Below, piece by piece: positions 16,092 to 22,966 of a stretch of DNA of 35,222 bases (position 1 is its first letter; each line of letters opens with the position of its first letter). The stretch comes from Planctomycetaceae bacterium (GTDB lineage Bacteria; Planctomycetota; Planctomycetia; Pirellulales; Pirellulaceae): contig PBSM01000084.1 in the NCBI GenBank assembly GCA_002726245.1, positions 1-35,222 on the forward strand. Direction: 5' to 3'. The notes under the pieces are model-generated. The model saw nothing but the letters and a program-made list of their open reading frames with translations. It was not told where the DNA came from and made no database searches. The position numbers and the translations under genes were made by a program.

Positions 16092-16658
16092 TCAGTCATC
16101 GGCGTTGTATTGGTTCATGCACTTGTCGATACCTTCACGCACCCAGCATGCCGCGGCATCCGCCGCTTGCTTGATGACAGTATCAACCTCGTCATGCTCC
16201 TTCGTTGTGAATTTGCTCAACACGTAATCGGCCACATCCCACTGTTCGGGAGGCGAACCGACTCCAATCCGGAGACGCGAGAACTCATTGCTCCCAAGTC
16301 TCCGAATCACATCTTCCAGACCCTTCTGGCCTCCAGAAGACCCCTTGGCTCGGACGCGAATCTTCGCCAACGGCAAGCTGAAGTCGTCGCAAACAATGAG
16401 TAAGTCAGACAACTCCAGCTTATAAAAGTCGCGTGCCGCCAGCACACTGGCACCACTTCGATTCATATAGGTTATCGGACACATCAGCAGGAGCTTCTCT
16501 CGGTCGAGCGCTCCCTCAACAATTTCACTTTGAAACTTTGCTCGCGGTGTTCCGGCTCCGTGCCGCCGGGCTAGTTCCGCGGCAACACGAAAGCCAACGT
16601 TGTGCCTTGTGTCCTCGTATTTCTTTCCGGGGTTTCCAAGCCCAACGACTACCTTCAT
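16092..16658 (-). CDS. pth: Peptidyl-tRNA hydrolase
   Basis: Pth releases peptides from prematurely dropped peptidyl-tRNAs. The 188-residue protein has the family signature VVGLGNPGKKYEDTRHNVGF with Asn9 and catalytic His19, the CPITYMNRSG motif, and the CDDFSLPLAKIRVRAKGSSGGQKGL segment with the Asp/His-type site region. Length and motifs are normal, so it should be active. It lies 57 bases after bL25 and before bS6. The pairing of bL25/ctc with pth is a common bacterial arrangement. Confidence 0.97.
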   Translation of the reverse strand: MKVVVGLGNPGKKYEDTRHNVGFRVAAELARRHGAGTPRAKFQSEIVEGALDREKLLLMCPITYMNRSGASVLAARDFYKLELSDLLIVCDDFSLPLAKIRVRAKGSSGGQKGLEDVIRRLGSNEFSRLRIGVGSPPEQWDVADYVLSKFTTKEHDEVDTVIKQAADAAACWVREGIDKCMNQYNADD

Positions 16659-16715
16659 TCCAATACCATCGCTTACACCGACAGCCAGACAGCCGCAGCC
16701 GAAAGATCCCGTTGG

Positions 16716-17348
16716 CTACTCTTCGCCTTCGTCCTCCTCGGTCTTGCGTCCGATCACTTCCGGCTCCACGCCACCGACGCCTGGAACCTCATCTTCATCG
16801 TCGGCTTCCACCGCGGCTTCGACACATTGAACGAGCACCAAGTCGGGGTCGGTCAAAAGCGTCACGCCATCTGGCAACTCCAACTGGCCTACTGTAATCG
16901 ATTGACCGACGTGTAACTCGTTGACCGTAATCTCCAAGGGCTCGGGAATCGAGTCGGCTCGACATTCGAGTTCGATCTCGTGTCGAGCGTGGTCCAACAC
17001 GCCGCCTTCTTTGGTGCCTGGAGCCTCGCCTCGCAGATGAACTGCCACCGTGATCGTCACAGCTTCGTCCTTCGACACACGTAGCAGGTCAAGATGCAGA
17101 ACATCCGAGCCGAGCGCATCCCACTGAACCTGCTGAATCAACGCGCTGTCTTTGACAGCGCCCGTCACATCGACGAGCTTGGCACCATGCCGAATGACGG
17201 CAAGGATTTCGCTTTCCGGTATCGAGAGACTGACGCTCTCTTGGCCGTGGCCGTATAGCACGGCGGGGATCTGACTAGTATTGCGCAGCCGACGGGAGTT
17301 CCGCGAACCCAGATTCTCCCGAACGGTCGCATTCAGCGTATCAGCCAT
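16716..17348 (-). CDS. rplY: Ribosomal protein bL25 (long CTC/TL5 form)
   Basis: The 210-residue protein binds 5S rRNA. The N-terminal bL25 domain (about 1-90: NATVRENLGSRNSRRLRNTSQIPAVLYGHG) is followed by the CTC/TL5 beta domain (EAVTITVAVHLRGEAPGTKEGGVLDHARHEIELEC..). The acidic tail EDEVPGVGG..EEDEGEE is typical of the long form. ATG 17348 was preferred over an in-frame codon ten residues upstream, because family members start with a short stretch before the ATVRE motif; an AAGGG lies upstream. It is the first gene of the ribosomal/replication run. Confidence 0.95.
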   Translation of the reverse strand: MADTLNATVRENLGSRNSRRLRNTSQIPAVLYGHGQESVSLSIPESEILAVIRHGAKLVDVTGAVKDSALIQQVQWDALGSDVLHLDLLRVSKDEAVTITVAVHLRGEAPGTKEGGVLDHARHEIELECRADSIPEPLEITVNELHVGQSITVGQLELPDGVTLLTDPDLVLVQCVEAAVEADDEDEVPGVGGVEPEVIGRKTEEDEGEE

Positions 17349-17529
17349 GCTTAGGCCCTTGCTCACATCCAAAGTCAAAATGGAAACCCGCTATTCTGTC
17401 AAATCTCAGCCATGTTTCAAGCCCAACGAGCGAATGTTTCTGTGAACGGTGATCTTGCCGAAACCCCTATGACGTATTAACTTTGAGCGAGTTTCTGTAT
17501 TCCCGCAAACCGTGCCTTTTCACCCTCAC

Positions 17530-17856
17530 ATGGCAAAGACCCGCCCGAAAGTATTTGAGTACGTTGAACCGATTGGGGCCAGAGTTCTCGTTCGTAAGGA
17601 CGAGCCGAAGCGTAAGACCAAAGGCGGGATCGAGCTGCCAGATTCGGCCGAAATCCCCACGATTACTGGGCGAATCGTGACAATTTCGGCTCAGGTCGAG
17701 AACGATGAAGACGTTCCTCTTCGCCAGTACGACAAGATCCTCTTCCACCCGAAAGACGCGATTCCCGTTGATCTGGAGCACGACAACCAGTTATTTGTCG
17801 TCCCGGTAGAAGACGTGGTGGCGGTCTTCCGGCGTGAAGAACCGGCGGACGACTGA
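17530..17856 (+). CDS. groS: GroES-like co-chaperonin
   Basis: The protein has 108 residues and the GroES beta-barrel fold: EPIGARVLVRKDEPKRKTKGGIELPDSAEI, with the mobile loop that contacts GroEL, then GRIVTISAQ, a KILFHPKDAIPVDL segment, and VVPVEDVVAVF at the end. ATG 17530 was chosen as the start over an in-frame ATG at 17512. The sequence is more divergent than a typical GroES and no groEL gene is adjacent, so it may be a second, specialised co-chaperonin. It is transcribed away from the bL25 operon across a 181-base region and converges with prs. Confidence 0.85.
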   Translation: MAKTRPKVFEYVEPIGARVLVRKDEPKRKTKGGIELPDSAEIPTITGRIVTISAQVENDEDVPLRQYDKILFHPKDAIPVDLEHDNQLFVVPVEDVVAVFRREEPADD

Positions 17857-17886
17857 GCAGGGTCGGCAATAGAAACTACCGAGAGA

Positions 17887-18843
17887 TCACTCCGCCCGCG
17901 GGCGGAAGATCTCGCTGACCGACTGGTCGTGGTGGATCCGCTTGATAGCTTCGGCTAACAATGGGGCGACTGTGAGAATCTTGATTTTCGAGTCGGCTTG
18001 ATCCTCGGCGAGCGGGATCGTATCCGTCACGACCATGGAATCAATCGGCGAGTTGTGGATGTTTTCTCGTGCCGGTCCACAGAAAACACCATGCGTGGCA
18101 GCGACGTGGATCTGGCGAGCACCTTCGCGTTGGACGAGCCTGGCCGCCCCGCAGATCGATCCGGCCGTGCTGATCATATCGTCGAACATCAGTGCGACCT
18201 GGCCGTCGATTGGTCCACCGATAATGTTCTCTTGTTTGGTTTCGAGCGCGTCGGAGCGGCGTTTGTCAACGATCGCTAGTTTGCCGCCAAGTCGCTTCAC
18301 ATGCCCAATTGCCCGCTTGATGCTCCCCTCGTCGGGGCTGACGATAACGATCTCGTCCTTGGTCAATCCCATATCGAGAAAGTAGTCGTTAAGTACTGGT
18401 GCAGCATAGAGATGGTCAACCGGTACGTCGAAGAAGCCTTGAATTTGGGCGGCGTGCAGATCCATCGTCAACACGCGGTCGGCACCGGCTCGCGTGAGGA
18501 GATTAGCGGCGAGCTTCGCCGTAATCGGAGTGCGGCCCTCGTCTTTGCGATCCTGGCGGGCGTACCCAAAGTAAGGAATGACGGCGGTGATTCGAGCTGC
18601 GCTGGCTCGCTTACAGCAGTCGATCATGATCAACAACTCCATCAAGTTGTCGTTGACCGGGGGTGCTGTCGGCTGAACGAGAAAAACGTCGCGTCCGCGA
18701 ACGTCCTCCTCGATCTTGCAGTAGTTCTCGCCGTCAGGGAACTTGCCAAGCGTGATCTCGCCAAGGGACAAGTGCAGTGAGTCACAAATGTCTTGTGCCA
18801 ACTGCGGATTGGATTGGCCGCTGAAGATCTTCAATTCACGCAT
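17887..18843 (-). CDS. prs: Ribose-phosphate pyrophosphokinase
   Basis: Prs makes PRPP from ribose-5-phosphate and ATP for purine, pyrimidine, His, Trp and NAD synthesis. The 318-residue protein shows the usual elements: IFSGQSNPQLAQDICDSL at the start, the FPDGE flag motif, DVFLVQPTAPPVND, RQDRKDEGRTPITAKLAANLL with ATP/phosphate-binding residues, TMDLHAAQIQGFF, and the PRPP loop DDMISTAGSICGAA. It lies 33 bases after the GlmU-like gene and is probably co-transcribed with it, linking nucleotide and cell-envelope precursor supply. Confidence 0.97.
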   Translation of the reverse strand: MRELKIFSGQSNPQLAQDICDSLHLSLGEITLGKFPDGENYCKIEEDVRGRDVFLVQPTAPPVNDNLMELLIMIDCCKRASAARITAVIPYFGYARQDRKDEGRTPITAKLAANLLTRAGADRVLTMDLHAAQIQGFFDVPVDHLYAAPVLNDYFLDMGLTKDEIVIVSPDEGSIKRAIGHVKRLGGKLAIVDKRRSDALETKQENIIGGPIDGQVALMFDDMISTAGSICGAARLVQREGARQIHVAATHGVFCGPARENIHNSPIDSMVVTDTIPLAEDQADSKIKILTVAPLLAEAIKRIHHDQSVSEIFRPRAE

Positions 18844-18876
18844 GAGAGGTGCCTATCGCGTCTAGCCGGCCCTTGT

Positions 18877-19620
18877 TCAGTTGCCAAGCTTTCGCAGTTC
18901 GTCTTCGACGATGGTGAGTTCAGCCACGGTATTGACGCTTAGCGCCTCGCACGGTTGCAAAACCGGTAAAGCACGCACCTCCTTGCCTTCACCCTTGAGA
19001 ATACCAGGGCAATCGGTGATGTAATACTCCTGCTGCCGATTATCGTTGGTGAGCTGGTCCAAGGCGCGTAGTAGCTCGCGACGGTCGAACACGTATGTAC
19101 TCATGTTGACTTCGCTGATCGCGCGTTGGTCGGGAGTAGCGTCCTTTTCCTCAACAATCGCTGCAAACGCACCGTCGCTGTCACGCACAATGCGGCCCAG
19201 CCCCTGTGGGTTGTCCTTGTGGAGCGTCCCGATCACGCAGGCCGCGCCACTGCTTTCAGCCTCCGCGAGCAAGCTGCCGACCGAATCCTGCTGCAAGAGC
19301 GGGGAGTCGCCTGTGACGATGACTACGGAGCCTTCCCGGGCCGCCAACTCGTCCCGGCACACCATCACCGCATGACCGGTGCCGAGTTGCTCGGTTTGCT
19401 CGACGAAGAGCAAATCATCGTACTCCGATAATGTCTCGCGAACGAGATCCGCTCGGTAGCCAACCACGACGATAATTCGTTCGACTCCAGCCGATTTGAG
19501 CGTGTCGATCACAAAGCTGACCATCGGTCGCCCGCAGACCTCAAACAGAACCTTCGGCAAATCGGACTTCATCCGCGTGCCCTTACCCGCCGCGAGTACG
19601 ATAGCCTGCCGAATCGTCAT
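18877..19620 (-). CDS. GlmU-type nucleotidyltransferase, acetyltransferase domain absent
   Basis: The 247-residue protein matches the N-terminal uridylyltransferase half of GlmU: LAAGKGTRMKSDLPKVL, GTGHAVMV, VTGDSPLL and EVNMSTYVFDR, and a C-terminal QPCEALSVNTVAEL segment. It probably makes UDP-GlcNAc from GlcNAc-1-phosphate and UTP. Full GlmU proteins are about 450 residues, with a left-handed beta-helix acetyltransferase half; here the gene stops at the end of the pyrophosphorylase domain. ATG 19620 fits the family start; an in-frame GTG at 19671 would add 17 residues. It is upstream of prs. The acetyltransferase step must be done elsewhere, or the enzyme has another sugar-nucleotide substrate. 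Confidence 0.85.
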   Translation of the reverse strand: MTIRQAIVLAAGKGTRMKSDLPKVLFEVCGRPMVSFVIDTLKSAGVERIIVVVGYRADLVRETLSEYDDLLFVEQTEQLGTGHAVMVCRDELAAREGSVVIVTGDSPLLQQDSVGSLLAEAESSGAACVIGTLHKDNPQGLGRIVRDSDGAFAAIVEEKDATPDQRAISEVNMSTYVFDRRELLRALDQLTNDNRQQEYYITDCPGILKGEGKEVRALPVLQPCEALSVNTVAELTIVEDELRKLGN

Positions 19621-19719
19621 GGAATCGCGAATAAAGGCCGAGTCTTGCGGTGCCAGAGTCAGAACGTCCACATCTTGCCATGAAGCAAACAGCGCGACCA
19701 GGGGTGGCGTCCGAGACTG

Positions 19720-20112
19720 TTAACGAGCCGCAAGCAAGACAGAACGGGCGCGAAGCGCCACGAGCTTGTCGGCATCTTCGACGATGCGCGCTTCCCCCGG
19801 GAACTGATCCTCAAAGTGTTTGCGGCACGAAGGGCAGTTCGCGAGATGCTCATCGACACGTGTCGCAACCGATCCTTCGAGATTGCCGCTGTGGTAGTCC
19901 GCAAGCATTGGCACGGTTTCGACGCAGGTCAACGGCTCAGCTCCATCGCCGATCTTACTTTGGACGGCCCAAGTTCCTCCCAGCACCAGCAAGATCGCGA
20001 CAGCGGCCATCATCGGTCGCAGCCGCGCTCGAAGTTGTTTGGCTCGGAGCTGTCCAGCCATCTTCGTCACCAAGCCGGTGGGGCACTCATCCCATGGACC
20101 GTGTTCTGTCAT
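19720..20112 (-). CDS. Small membrane protein with zinc-finger (anti-sigma-like) motif
   Basis: The 130-residue protein has a basic N-terminal segment (K18, R23, K25, R28, R30, R32), one TM helix at about 33-50 (MMAAVAILLVLGGTWAV) and then a zf-HC2-type motif: Cys63..His89-x3-Cys93-x2-Cys96 (DEHLANCPSCRKHFE). This is the core of anti-sigma zinc-finger domains, but here it follows the TM helix rather than preceding it. By the positive-inside rule the motif would face the periplasm. ATG 20112 has AAGAGGT upstream. No sigma gene is adjacent; the neighbours are a Crp-type regulator and the GlmU-like gene. The function is unclear. Confidence 0.72.
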   Translation of the reverse strand: MTEHGPWDECPTGLVTKMAGQLRAKQLRARLRPMMAAVAILLVLGGTWAVQSKIGDGAEPLTCVETVPMLADYHSGNLEGSVATRVDEHLANCPSCRKHFEDQFPGEARIVEDADKLVALRARSVLLAAR

Positions 20113-20209
20113 TGCAAACCTCTTAGCGTGACGGCCCCATGCCGCCTCCCTGATGTCACCGCTTATTCCTTATTATCGCCCGTTGGGACGAAACTATCTG
20201 TTAATCGAC

Positions 20210-20956
20210 TCACATTGGCCGAGCCGCGGGTTGTCGAGGAATCGCCGGATCTCCAGGCAGCCTTGGCAAAGACCGCTGCACGCTCGCTGCGAGTCGATCT
20301 AGTCCGGTAATCACAATCTTTCGCCGCCCGATCGATAGCAGACGTTCTTGCTGCATCTCCCCCAGAACAACGGTGACGGTCTCACGCGTGCTGCCGATGA
20401 CGTTCGCCAAATCCTGATGGGATAGCTGGATTCCTAGTCGTACGCCGTCAGGCGTTGCCTGGCCGTATTGCTCCGCAAGTTCAAGCAACAGATGCGTCAG
20501 ACGCTCGCGATTCGACAGAAACAACAGATTCTTCAAACGCTGCTCGATTCGGCGCCTTCTCAGCCCGATCATCTTCGTGATTCCCAGCGACAGATCAGGG
20601 CGGGCAGCCATGACGCGCTGCATCGTTTCTCCCGAAATCAACACAACTGTCGATGTATCAACAGCTTCGGCGTATTCTTCACGCGGTCCGTCATCGAGCA
20701 ACGCCAGCTCGCCGAACAACTCACCCGGATCGATGAAAGCCAGTATTGACTGCTTCCCCTCAGAAGTCAGATGGCAAATCTTGACTCGACCCGCTGCCAG
20801 CAAGAATACCGAGTTGCCCTCGTCCACAGGCAGGTAGATCGGGCTCTTCCGTGGAAACGAGCGAGCTCTGCTTGTTGACTCGATGTCGTGAAGCTGCTCT
20901 TCGGAAAGCTGCTCGAAAAGCGTGCAACGTTTCAAATACCAGAGCTTCTCCGACAT
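20210..20956 (-). CDS. Crp/Fnr-family transcription regulator
   Basis: This 248-residue protein has a cyclic-nucleotide-binding-type beta roll (about 10-125, including SVFLLAAGRVKICHL and the DPGELFGELALLDDGPREEYAEAVD segment), a dimerisation helix (LSLGITKMIGLRRRRIEQRLKNLL) and a winged HTH (LSHQDLANVIGSTRETVTVVLGEM). The Arg/Glu-type residues of the effector pocket are only partly conserved, so the ligand is uncertain. The N-terminal cysteine cluster of true Fnr is missing. ATG 20956 was chosen over an in-frame upstream codon because MSEKLWYLKRCTLF is the family-like start. A proline/arginine-rich tail of about 20 residues follows the HTH. Confidence 0.9.
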   Translation of the reverse strand: MSEKLWYLKRCTLFEQLSEEQLHDIESTSRARSFPRKSPIYLPVDEGNSVFLLAAGRVKICHLTSEGKQSILAFIDPGELFGELALLDDGPREEYAEAVDTSTVVLISGETMQRVMAARPDLSLGITKMIGLRRRRIEQRLKNLLFLSNRERLTHLLLELAEQYGQATPDGVRLGIQLSHQDLANVIGSTRETVTVVLGEMQQERLLSIGRRKIVITGLDRLAASVQRSLPRLPGDPAIPRQPAARPM

Positions 20957-21076
20957 CGGCGACCCATTCGATGGAGGGGTATAGGGCGTGTGGCAGGCGT
21001 TCCCATCATCGTCTACGCGACTAGCCACTTCGGAGATCGATTCTACGCTGAGAACCTCGGTGGGGTGACCAAAAAA

Positions 21077-21147
21077 TTACCCGGCCTGGATTTGAACCAG
21101 GACTAAGGGAATCAAAATCCCTGGTGCTACCATTACACTACCGGGCA
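21077..21147 (-). tRNA. tRNA-Gln (UUG)
   Basis: On the minus strand the sequence folds as a normal cloverleaf of 71 nt without an encoded CCA. The acceptor stem TGCCCGG pairs with CCGGGTA (first pair U-A, typical of tRNA-Gln). The D arm has GGTAG. The anticodon stem AGGGA/TCCCT encloses the loop TTTTGAT, so the anticodon is UUG. The T arm contains GGTTCAAATCC. A run of six T follows the 3' end and may serve as a terminator. Confidence 0.95.
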
Positions 21148-21176
21148 TTTAATTCGGACCTTCTGGCACCCGTAGC

Positions 21177-21848
21177 TTACGGATTCTCGGGTCGATTCAC
21201 AACCGCGAATGACAGTTGCTCCAGCTCGATCGCCAGATCAACGCCAACTCGGCTGACATGGTCTGGCAGAGCCAGCGTGACGGGGGCGAAGTTCAGCACG
21301 CCATCGACTCCGGCATCAACGAGCTTCGTGGCGACTTCCTGTGCGGCGGCCGCAGGGACCGCGATAATCCCCAGCCGAATTGCCTTTTCCTTGACGACTT
21401 CTGATAAGCGATCCAAGTGAAAAGTCTCGACGCTATCAACGTCCTGCTGCAACTGGTCCGGATCAACGTCGAACGCCGCTACCACCCGGAAGCCCTGTTC
21501 GTCGAAGCCTCGATATCCTAGGAGCGCACGACCAAGGTTGCCCAGTCCAACCACGGCCACAGGCCACGATCGGTCTGTACCGAGGATTCGCTTGATGGCG
21601 GGAATCAACTCCTCGCACCGATAGCCAATGCCGGGGTATCCGAATTGCCCAAAGTAGGCGAGATCTTTACGAACCTGGGCATCGGTGAATCCGAGCTTCT
21701 TACCGAGTTGCGTCGAATTGGTAGTCTCTTGGCCCGCACGGACGAGTTCCTGCAGTTCGCGCAAGTAAAGACTTAGCCGGCTGACTACCGCAGCCGGGAC
21801 CTGCACGTCAACGGGCTGTTGAGTTGACTTTTCTTTTGCGTCGTCCAT
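21177..21848 (-). CDS. rex: Redox-sensing transcriptional repressor Rex
   Basis: Rex represses fermentation and respiration genes when NADH is low and lets go when NADH rises. The 223-residue protein has the N-terminal winged helix (VVSRLSLYLRELQELVRAGQETTNSTQLGKKLGFTDAQVRKDLAYFG), a GYRCEELI segment and the Rossmann NAD(H) domain with VGLGNLGRALLGY. The central D-x-D pattern (AAFDVDPDQ) and the IGIIAVPAAAAQEVA stretch are also typical. ATG 21848 was chosen; TTG 21878 is possible. No typical Rex operator was seen near it. Confidence 0.93.
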   Translation of the reverse strand: MDDAKEKSTQQPVDVQVPAAVVSRLSLYLRELQELVRAGQETTNSTQLGKKLGFTDAQVRKDLAYFGQFGYPGIGYRCEELIPAIKRILGTDRSWPVAVVGLGNLGRALLGYRGFDEQGFRVVAAFDVDPDQLQQDVDSVETFHLDRLSEVVKEKAIRLGIIAVPAAAAQEVATKLVDAGVDGVLNFAPVTLALPDHVSRVGVDLAIELEQLSFAVVNRPENP

Positions 21849-21961
21849 CGACCAAGCTTGCTCATTACCGTGAACCAAACTGGACCTTTAAACCAGACTG
21901 GGCTCGCGGTCACTTTAGGGTCTCATCTTACGGCCAACAAGGTGGCCAGAAAACCAAGAAA

Positions 21962-21999
21962 CGATCGAACCTCCTGATTCGATACAGGAGGTTCGATCG
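21962..21999 (-). terminator. Rho-independent terminator of the pilin-like gene
   Basis: A perfect 15-bp stem, 21962-21976 with 21985-21999 (CGATCGAACCTCCTG arm), has an 8-base loop. On the minus strand it is followed by TTTCTTGGTTTTC. It lies 31 bases after the stop of the pilin-like gene and upstream of rex. Confidence 0.85.
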
Positions 22000-22029
22000 C
22001 AATTGATTACGGCCAATTCAGCAATCTGC

Positions 22030-22496
22030 TTACCAGGCCCATTCGGCGTTGGTGCCAGTGTCGGAATCTAACCAGATTTGGCCGGTGCCGCTGCTGTACG
22101 CCCAGCCACCATTTTTGGTCGGTGCCGCCGTCGGAGTGGCTGTCACCGCCCGAACCGCTGCACTGGTGGTGAATGGGTTGTCAGGAAGCTCGACCAAGTA
22201 GGGGCCAAACTCGCCACTCCCGTCTGTCGGAATCGAGCCATCTTTGTTCGACTTTTGCGTCAGCGATGTCAACAGGGTTGTCCCGCTACCGTGCCAGGAT
22301 TTCCACCTGCGTGGTTGGCTCGATAGGTTTGGATAACCGAGCGAACGGCACTGAGGTTGAAGTTGCCAGTGCTCGCTTTTGCGTCATCCGTTGATCCCGT
22401 GAACTGCGGAATTACGACGGACGCCAAAACAGCCATGATGACAACCACAATCAAAATCTCAACCAGCGTAAATCCACTTTGTCTCTTTGTGCTCAT
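22030..22496 (-). pseudogene. Type IV pilin-like protein, apparent frameshift
   Basis: The first frame starts at ATG 22496 with a classical type IV prepilin/pseudopilin leader: KRQSG followed by FTLVEILIVVVIMAVLASVVIPQF, where cleavage after Gly and Glu at position +5 are visible. It stops early at TGA (22269-22271). The frame one base off continues (TTLLTSLTQKSNKDG, then GEFGPYLVELPDNPF, the C-terminal pilin-like domain) to 22030. One G missing from the run read on the minus strand as GCGGGA (plus strand CCC 22282-22284) would join them into a full protein of about 155 residues. A strong terminator follows. It is either a real frameshift or a sequencing error in a G run. Confidence 0.78.
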
Positions 22497-22966
22497 GTTC
22501 TGACCCTCTCACCATTTTTTGGACCGTAATCAACTTCCGGCAACCAGCAAAAGCTTCCGCACTGAGTAAGTAGGTTGCCGAACACACGGCGTCAAAACAA
22601 AACCAGCCTGCGTTCGGTGAGTTGAGACACGTAAACCGTTGTTATGACAGCAAGTTATGACGGCCCTTTTTTTGGCTAACCACAAGAACGCCAACCTTCG
22701 AAGCCTCATAAAGCATTGCATTTAACCCATGTTATCTTGTCAGCCATAGCGAATTACTTTAGCTAGTCACCTTATTTTGACGATGTGCTTTGATAACGGC
22801 TGATGGATCGCAGGAAGATTTTGCTGCGCCCACTTGTCATTGATGACCTAGTCTGTACTAGCCAGACAGACTGACACCTTGCGATGGACCGTGAGTGGCC
22901 GAGCTGGCGACGTGGATTAGCCAGGCGAAAGTACATCACAGTTACGTCGTTGAGGAGGCTGGAAGA
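22497..22966. other. Divergent intergenic region, pilin and YTV genes
   Basis: This 470-base stretch carries no convincing gene. In the pilin leader there is an 8-bp stem (CGGCAACC at 22538-22545 with 22573-22580) around a 27-base loop. The right part must hold the YTV-gene promoter, and GAGGAGG lies just before ATG 22967. An in-frame start at 22895 would add 24 residues before the signal peptide and is unlikely. I see no clear -35/-10 pairs. Confidence 0.5.
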
